Source: Christensenellaceae bacterium
GTDB taxonomy: Bacteria; Bacillota; Clostridia; Christensenellales; Aristaeellaceae
NCBI GenBank assembly: GCA_020025205.1
Contig: JAHHSO010000007.1
Coordinates: 1 to 64,000, forward strand
Length of the DNA: 64,000 nt
Direction: 5' to 3'
Shown here: one piece after another, positions 59,528 to 64,000 of the stretch
Layout: every line of letters starts with the position of its first letter
How positions within the stretch are numbered: position 1 is the stretch's first letter
Position numbers and translations under genes: made by a program
Notes under the pieces: generated by a model
Database searches by the model: none
Told to the model about the DNA's origin: nothing
Seen by the model: only the letters and a program-made list of their open reading frames with translations

Positions 59528-59603
59528 ATAGATGATGCATTCTAAAATAGATAAAAAGGAAAGCCGAAAGGCAGACGTTTAAAAAGACAGGAGATGAAAG
59601 AAC

Positions 59604-61634
59604 ATGACGCGCAAAAAGGATAAGAGAGAAACGAGAAAAAAGAGTGCGCCGGCAGGACGAAAAAATGAGGAGCGCTTTGGACGCCGTGTGAAGATGGAGG
59701 TTGAAGCAGGAACACGCATGCAGCGTGAAGAAGCAGTCGAATTGACTGTTCTTGGCTTCTCCAAAGGGTCTATCCGCATGGAGGCGCAGGATGGCACGGT
59801 GTTCCTGTGCGCCCGTGAAAATGCTGGCGGTGCGCTCTCCGGCGATACAGTGTTGGCAGAACGCATTGGCCGTGAACGTGTAATTGTCACAAAGGTGCTG
59901 GTGCATGCACATGAAATGATCATGGGTGTTTTGCGCGTGCATGAGGATTCGCGCGTTATTCTGCCTCTGGAACGCAGATTGCCGGCCGAGATCCCTGTTT
60001 CTCAGATGCATGCGCAGGCTGAAGATGGTGAGATTGTAAGGACGCAGGTTGTCCGCTGGGAGGACGAAGGCGGGCTTTGCGTGTCAGTCGAGGAGCGCAT
60101 TGGCAGTTTTAATCAGGCAACGTATGCGCTGGATGCGTTGGTGATGAGCATGCATCTTCGCACGCAGTTTGACGACGATGTGCTGGAACAGGCGGAGGCA
60201 TGCCGCCCTGCGGAGGATGATCCATCGCGGGAAGACCTGCGCCATATTCTTTCCTTTACCATTGATGGACGGGATGCCAAGGACTTTGACGACGCGGTGA
60301 GCCTTGAACCCTTGGGCGGCGGACGGATGCGCCTGGGTGTTCACATTGCGGATGTAGGCTGCTATGTCCCGCAGGGATCACCACTGGATCGGGAAGCGTT
60401 TGAACGCGGAACGAGCATCTATTTGCCCGGCAGAGTTTTGCCGATGCTTCCGCCAAAGCTCTGCAACGGCGTGTGTTCATTGCGGCCGAATGAGGATAAA
60501 TATACCCTCAGCGCACTGCTTGAAATCAACGAAAGCGGAGAAGTGGTCGATGAACGTCTTGTGCGCTCCATCACCCGTTCAAAGGCACGCCTTGTCTATG
60601 ACGATGTGAATGCATTCTTTGAAGGCGGCGAGCAACTCACTGAAACGCTTGCCCCGGTTGCGGATACGCTGATACAGATGCGCGATCTGGCGCGCAAGCT
60701 CCGTGCGCGGCGGCAGGCCAGAGGATGCATTGACTTTGAGACGCAAGAGCCGACGTTTATTCTGGACGAAAAGGGTGAACCGGTGGAGATCATCACCCGG
60801 GAGCGCGGCGAAGCTGAAATGATGATCGAAGATTTTATGCTGGCAGCAAATGAGTGTGCAGCACGATTTGCCAGAGAAAATCATGTGCCGCTGCTGTACC
60901 GCGTACATGAAAAGCCAGACCCGGAAAAGCTTGTTTTGTTTGCGGATTTTCTGGATGGTATCGGGGTTAATGCGCGCAAACTGCGTCACCGCGCTGCGCC
61001 AGGGGACATTCGCGCCATTCTGGAGGCGACGCGCGAGCGTCCGGAATACACGGTTATTACGATGCTGGGCCTGCGCAGCATGCAGAAAGCGCGTTATGAC
61101 ATGCATCCTCTGGGGCACTATGGGCTGGCCATGTCTGATTATTGCCATTTTACCTCACCCATCAGACGCTACCCTGACCTCGTGGTCAGCCGGGCGATTA
61201 CAGCTGTGCTGACAGGAAATCGTGTGCCTCTTTTTGGCGGCGCACTGGAAGATGCGGCCGTTCGCTCTTCTGCCCGCGAACGCGCAGCAATTGACGCAGA
61301 ACGCGCAGCAGATAAGCTGATGATGGCGCGCATGATGGCAGGCCATATCGGCGAAATCTTTGAAGGCAAGATTAACGGTGTGAGCGAATACGGTATGTAT
61401 GTGACCCTTGAAAACGGCGCAGAGGGTTTTGTGCCTGTGCGAACCATGGATGACTGGTTTAATTTCGATGAGCGCCGCATGATGCTGCGCGGCGAGCACA
61501 CAGGAACGGTGTTTTCTCTCGGGCAGAGCGTCAAAGTCAAGGTAGACAGTGTGGAATTGACGCAAAGCAACATTGACTTGGCGCTGGTGACGCCGATTCG
61601 CAATACCGCCAAACGCGGTACGCGCCGCCGCTGA
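59604..61634 (+). CDS. rnr: ribonuclease R
   Basis: This 676-residue 3'-5' exoribonuclease degrades structured RNA and trims rRNA and tmRNA products. It has a basic start, cold-shock-like domains (30-190), the RNB catalytic domain with TIDGRDAKDFDDAVS near 218-232 (metal-binding Asp cluster) and HFTSPIRRYPD near 515, and an S1 domain (from about 590, GEIFEGKINGVSEYGMYV). The C-terminus ends KRGTRRR. Length is normal. An AGGAG-type site precedes ATG. Confidence 0.95.
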   Translation: MTRKKDKRETRKKSAPAGRKNEERFGRRVKMEVEAGTRMQREEAVELTVLGFSKGSIRMEAQDGTVFLCARENAGGALSGDTVLAERIGRERVIVTKVLVHAHEMIMGVLRVHEDSRVILPLERRLPAEIPVSQMHAQAEDGEIVRTQVVRWEDEGGLCVSVEERIGSFNQATYALDALVMSMHLRTQFDDDVLEQAEACRPAEDDPSREDLRHILSFTIDGRDAKDFDDAVSLEPLGGGRMRLGVHIADVGCYVPQGSPLDREAFERGTSIYLPGRVLPMLPPKLCNGVCSLRPNEDKYTLSALLEINESGEVVDERLVRSITRSKARLVYDDVNAFFEGGEQLTETLAPVADTLIQMRDLARKLRARRQARGCIDFETQEPTFILDEKGEPVEIITRERGEAEMMIEDFMLAANECAARFARENHVPLLYRVHEKPDPEKLVLFADFLDGIGVNARKLRHRAAPGDIRAILEATRERPEYTVITMLGLRSMQKARYDMHPLGHYGLAMSDYCHFTSPIRRYPDLVVSRAITAVLTGNRVPLFGGALEDAAVRSSARERAAIDAERAADKLMMARMMAGHIGEIFEGKINGVSEYGMYVTLENGAEGFVPVRTMDDWFNFDERRMMLRGEHTGTVFSLGQSVKVKVDSVELTQSNIDLALVTPIRNTAKRGTRRR

Positions 61635-61638
61635 TCGG

Positions 61639-61667
61639 TTGCGAAGAGGCGCTGATCATGTTATAAT
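61639..61667 (+). promoter_or_regulatory. promoter of the gpsA-like gene
   Basis: TTGCGA (61639-61644) and TATAAT (61662-61667) are separated by 17 bp, directly after the rnr stop codon. Confidence 0.7.
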
Positions 61668-61697
61668 GAATCAACAATGGGACAGAGGAGAAATGTC

Positions 61698-62654
61698 ATG
61701 AAAGTATCGGTCATCGGCTGCGGCCGCTGGGGTTCATTTATCGCGTGGTACCTGCACTCTATCGGGCATGAAGTGACGCTGTATGGCCGGGCAGGCTCCA
61801 GGCATATGGAGCGGTTTATGCAGGAAAGAACGAATGGTCTTGTGTCATTTGATGAAACCGTGCATTTGACCTTCGACCTTGAAGAGGCGCTGACAGGGGA
61901 AATCATCTGCATTTCCATCGGCTCTCAGAATCTTTCCGGGCTGATGGAACAGATTGCCGCCTGCGGAGTGAAAGGAAAGACGTTCGTTCTGTGCATGAAG
62001 GGGATCGAGGTGACGACGCTTCGCCGCCTGTCTGAAATTGCAGAGGAGGCCGTAGGGGCAGAGAATGACGTGGCCGTATGGCTTGGCCCCGGGCATGTGC
62101 AGGAATTTCTGTCGGGCGTGCCAAACTGCATGGTGATTGATTCCAACAGGGAAGAGGTCAAAGAAAGGCTGGTCAAGGCGCTTTCCGGCGGATTGATTCG
62201 CTTTTATTATGGAACGGATCTCATTGGCAATGAAGTGGGAGCGGCGGCTAAAAATGTGATTGGCATTGCGGCGGGCATGCTGGATGGGCGAGGCGTTTCG
62301 TCACTCAAAGGGGCGCTGATGAGCCGCGGTACCCGGGAAATTGCCAGACTCATTCGGGCGATGGGGGGCAACGAAATGTCCGCCTATGGCCTGTGTCATT
62401 TGGGTGATTATGAAGCGACGGTCTTTTCTCCGTATAGTCACAACAGGCGCTTTGGTGAACTGTTTGTGAAAGGAGAAACGTATAATGAGCTGGCAGAGGG
62501 GTATTATACGGTTAAGGCTTTGTGCAGTTTAGCTGAACGATATGACGTGGAACTGCCGATCTGCCGTGCGGTATACGCGGTGCTGTACGAGGGCGCCCAG
62601 CCAGAGGATGAAATGAATCGTCTGTTTATGCGCAGCCTCAAACGCGAGTTCTGA
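61698..62654 (+). CDS. gpsA: NAD(P)-dependent glycerol-3-phosphate dehydrogenase-like protein
   Basis: This 318-residue enzyme reduces dihydroxyacetone phosphate to sn-glycerol-3-phosphate for phospholipid synthesis. It has GCGRWGS (near 8-14), the CMKGIE segment near 100, LGPGHVQEF near 127 and NEVGAAAKNVIGIAAG near 180-195, which holds the catalytic Lys. The GCGRWG and FVLCMKG variants differ slightly from classical GpsA (GAGSWG, KG), so a paralogue with another substrate is possible. ATG at 61698 follows GAGGAG. Confidence 0.85.
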   Translation: MKVSVIGCGRWGSFIAWYLHSIGHEVTLYGRAGSRHMERFMQERTNGLVSFDETVHLTFDLEEALTGEIICISIGSQNLSGLMEQIAACGVKGKTFVLCMKGIEVTTLRRLSEIAEEAVGAENDVAVWLGPGHVQEFLSGVPNCMVIDSNREEVKERLVKALSGGLIRFYYGTDLIGNEVGAAAKNVIGIAAGMLDGRGVSSLKGALMSRGTREIARLIRAMGGNEMSAYGLCHLGDYEATVFSPYSHNRRFGELFVKGETYNELAEGYYTVKALCSLAERYDVELPICRAVYAVLYEGAQPEDEMNRLFMRSLKREF

Positions 62655-62726
62655 TGGCAGATATTCAAAGTTTTAGTTGATTTTATTTGTTATAATGGAT
62701 AAAAAGAACGCGTTTCACAAGTTTTC

Positions 62727-62755
62727 CTTGCACGCGGGCACATACACTGATATAA
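62727..62755 (+). promoter_or_regulatory. promoter of rex
   Basis: TTGCAC (62727-62732) and TATAAT (62750-62755) are separated by 17 bp. A second TATAAT lies near 62690 inside TTTGTTATAATGGATAAAAA, which also recalls half of a Rex site. Confidence 0.7.
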
Positions 62756-62802
62756 TCTAGTTGATAGATTTTTGTTTAGCAATATTGCAGAGGAGAATGC
62801 AC

Positions 62803-63468
62803 ATGGCTTATAAATCCAGGGTGTCGGATGCGGTTGTTCGCAGACTCCCTATGTATTATCGTCATCTGGGAGAACTTGAAAAAGAGGATATAGTCAGAAT
62901 TTCTTCTCAGGAACTGGGAGAAAGGATGAACCTGACTGCTTCTCAGATTCGTCAGGATATTAACTGCTTTGGCGGCTTTGGCCAGCAGGGATACGGTTAC
63001 CATGTTTCCAATCTGAAAGAGCGGATTGGCGAGATCCTGGGGCTCAATCATCAGTATCATGTCGTGATCGTTGGCGCGGGCAATATCGGCCGTGCTGTGG
63101 CAAATTATGAAGGATTTGCCAAAGAGGGATTCAACATTCAGGCAATGTTTGATGTTTCTCCGGCACTCGTTGGCATTGACGTGCACGGCATTCTGGTGCA
63201 GTCAATGGACAAGCTGGATGATTGGCTCAAGACGCACGAGGTAGATATTGCCGTTCTGGCGGTTCCTTCCATTTATGCGCAGGATACGGCAGACAAGCTT
63301 GTTGAAGGCGGCGTTCGGGCGATTTGGAACTTTGCGCCGGTTGATCTGATGCTGCCGGAAGGTGTGGCGGTCAACAATGTGCACCTGTCTGACAGCCTGC
63401 ATATCTTGTCGTACAGGATGAACGAAAAAGCATTGTTTGAAGCGATTGATGCCGGCAAGCAGTCTTAA
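62803..63468 (+). CDS. rex: redox-sensing transcriptional repressor Rex
   Basis: This 221-residue repressor releases DNA when NADH/NAD+ rises, controlling fermentation and respiration genes. The winged-helix domain (1-80) has LPMYYRHL (near 15) and MNLTASQIRQDINCFGGFGQQGYGY (near 46-70, broken by context). The Rossmann domain has GAGNIGRA near 90 and a C-terminal domain-swap helix. ATG at 62803 follows GAGGAG; an ATG two codons earlier is possible. Confidence 0.97.
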   Translation: MAYKSRVSDAVVRRLPMYYRHLGELEKEDIVRISSQELGERMNLTASQIRQDINCFGGFGQQGYGYHVSNLKERIGEILGLNHQYHVVIVGAGNIGRAVANYEGFAKEGFNIQAMFDVSPALVGIDVHGILVQSMDKLDDWLKTHEVDIAVLAVPSIYAQDTADKLVEGGVRAIWNFAPVDLMLPEGVAVNNVHLSDSLHILSYRMNEKALFEAIDAGKQS

Positions 63469-63474
63469 ATTTTC

Positions 63475-63500
63475 TTTCCGCAGGGGATGCCCTGCGGAAA
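63475..63500 (+). terminator. hairpin after rex
   Basis: An 11-bp perfect stem (63475-63485 with 63490-63500) with a GATG loop is followed by only TTTGG. It is a weak terminator or partial attenuator before the next gene. Confidence 0.55.
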
Positions 63501-63524
63501 TTTGGTATTGTAAGGAGAATTGTC

Positions 63525-64000
63525 ATGGCGGGTCCGTCTGAACGGAAGAATAATACGCGCGAGGAACGGAACCTGTTTCCGGTATGGACACTGATCGTTA
63601 TTGCAGGCTGTGCGGCCTTGTGGCTGTTTGGCGCAAAAATGGCAGAAGAACAGATGGCGGGATACCAAGCGTATACCGCTATCGGGCAGGCTGTTGCGGG
63701 GGACACGTTTTATCCCGGCGTCCGGGTGGATGGTGTTGACCTTGGAGGCATGACAAGGGCGGAGGCCGAGGCGCTGTTTGGCGCGCGTCAGCAGGAAACA
63801 TCGCAGGCATTTTCACTGGTGGTGGCTTCTGGCGACAAAAAGTGGCGCATTACGTCCGACAAAGTGCCTATGACATTCAATGCGCATACAGTTCTGGAGC
63901 AGGCGTACAATGTCGGACGATATGGTACGCTGGAAGCACGGTATAAAGCCGTTACGCAGGCAGCGGAACAGGGTGTGGATTTTGAAACCGGATTTACGTA
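63525..64000 (+). CDS. second VanW/peptidoglycan-binding type membrane protein (partial)
   Basis: The frame is cut by the window end after about 158 residues. It has a charged start, one membrane segment (near 20-40) and a folded start FYPGVRVDGVDLGGMTRAEAE, which matches the peptidoglycan-binding modules that precede VanW domains. The 20994-22469 gene has the same layout, so the two are probable paralogues. AAGGAGA precedes ATG. Confidence 0.75.
   Translation, partial: MAGPSERKNNTREERNLFPVWTLIVIAGCAALWLFGAKMAEEQMAGYQAYTAIGQAVAGDTFYPGVRVDGVDLGGMTRAEAEALFGARQQETSQAFSLVVASGDKKWRITSDKVPMTFNAHTVLEQAYNVGRYGTLEARYKAVTQAAEQGVDFETGFT

Overview
The window is a gene-dense, mostly vertically inherited stretch of a Bacillota chromosome of the class Clostridia (G+C roughly 50-55% by eye). 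Spo0A, YunB and a Spo0E-family phosphatase point to an endospore former. The DNPR motif of MurE predicts meso-diaminopimelate peptidoglycan. A bile-salt-hydrolase-type enzyme, an NADH-sensing Rex and a rubrerythrin suggest an anaerobic gut bacterium. Genus cannot be decided from the sequence. I see no rRNA, tRNA, CRISPR array, intact insertion sequence or prophage.

Layout. 1-6153: rsmI, a uracil permease, a three-gene SsuABC/TauABC-type ABC importer and an M19 dipeptidase. 6154-6703: a gene-poor stretch with two structured nucleic-acid elements and small ORF remnants. 6704-9189: a DnaD-type and a DnaC/DnaI-type replication pair. 9308-14789: class A PBP (minus), yunB, spo0A and an ArsC/Spx-type protein. 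14868-15842: bile salt hydrolase (minus). 16074-20949: tilS-hpt-ftsH, then a PHP phosphoesterase. 20994-25083: VanW-type protein, RidA, class III fructose bisphosphatase and a convergent spo0E-like gene. 25220-34577: HAD hydrolase, ACT protein, PFL-family protein, pepF, two uncharacterised proteins, a HAD-thymidylate kinase fusion, mnmA, a DUF5662-like protein and a wall hydrolase. 34610-38260 (minus): recD2-comFC, then a promoter-driven structured RNA and a zinc-ribbon protein. 38687-50617: a reduced division and cell-wall (dcw) cluster, mraZ-ftsL-ftsI-murE-mraY-murD-ftsW-ftsQ-ftsA-ftsZ. 50755-58012: XRE regulator, secreted protein, glycerate-dehydrogenase-like enzyme, HAD, cytidylate-kinase-like protein, thymidine kinase, rubrerythrin, and a two-gene dehydrogenase operon (minus). 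58351-64000: rplM-rpsI, secG, rnr, gpsA-like, rex, and the start of a second VanW-type protein cut by the window end.

How the genes fit together. The largest unit is the dcw cluster. It starts at a promoter overlaid with repeats resembling MraZ boxes, and it lacks rsmH, murF, murG, murC and murB at their usual places. Sporulation control appears at two loci: spo0A itself, and a Spo0E-like gene whose promoter carries a match to the Spo0A box just upstream of -35. dTTP supply is represented by thymidine kinase and by a thymidylate kinase fused to a HAD phosphatase.

Strongest leads: the RNA between comFC and the zinc-ribbon gene, which I think is a raiA-motif RNA; the HAD-Tmk fusion; the spo0E-like locus with its 0A box; the structured region at 6181-6391; a dehydrogenase that has lost its catalytic Arg and His; and a 194-nt coding overlap between ftsW and ftsQ. 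No clearly new multi-gene system was found.
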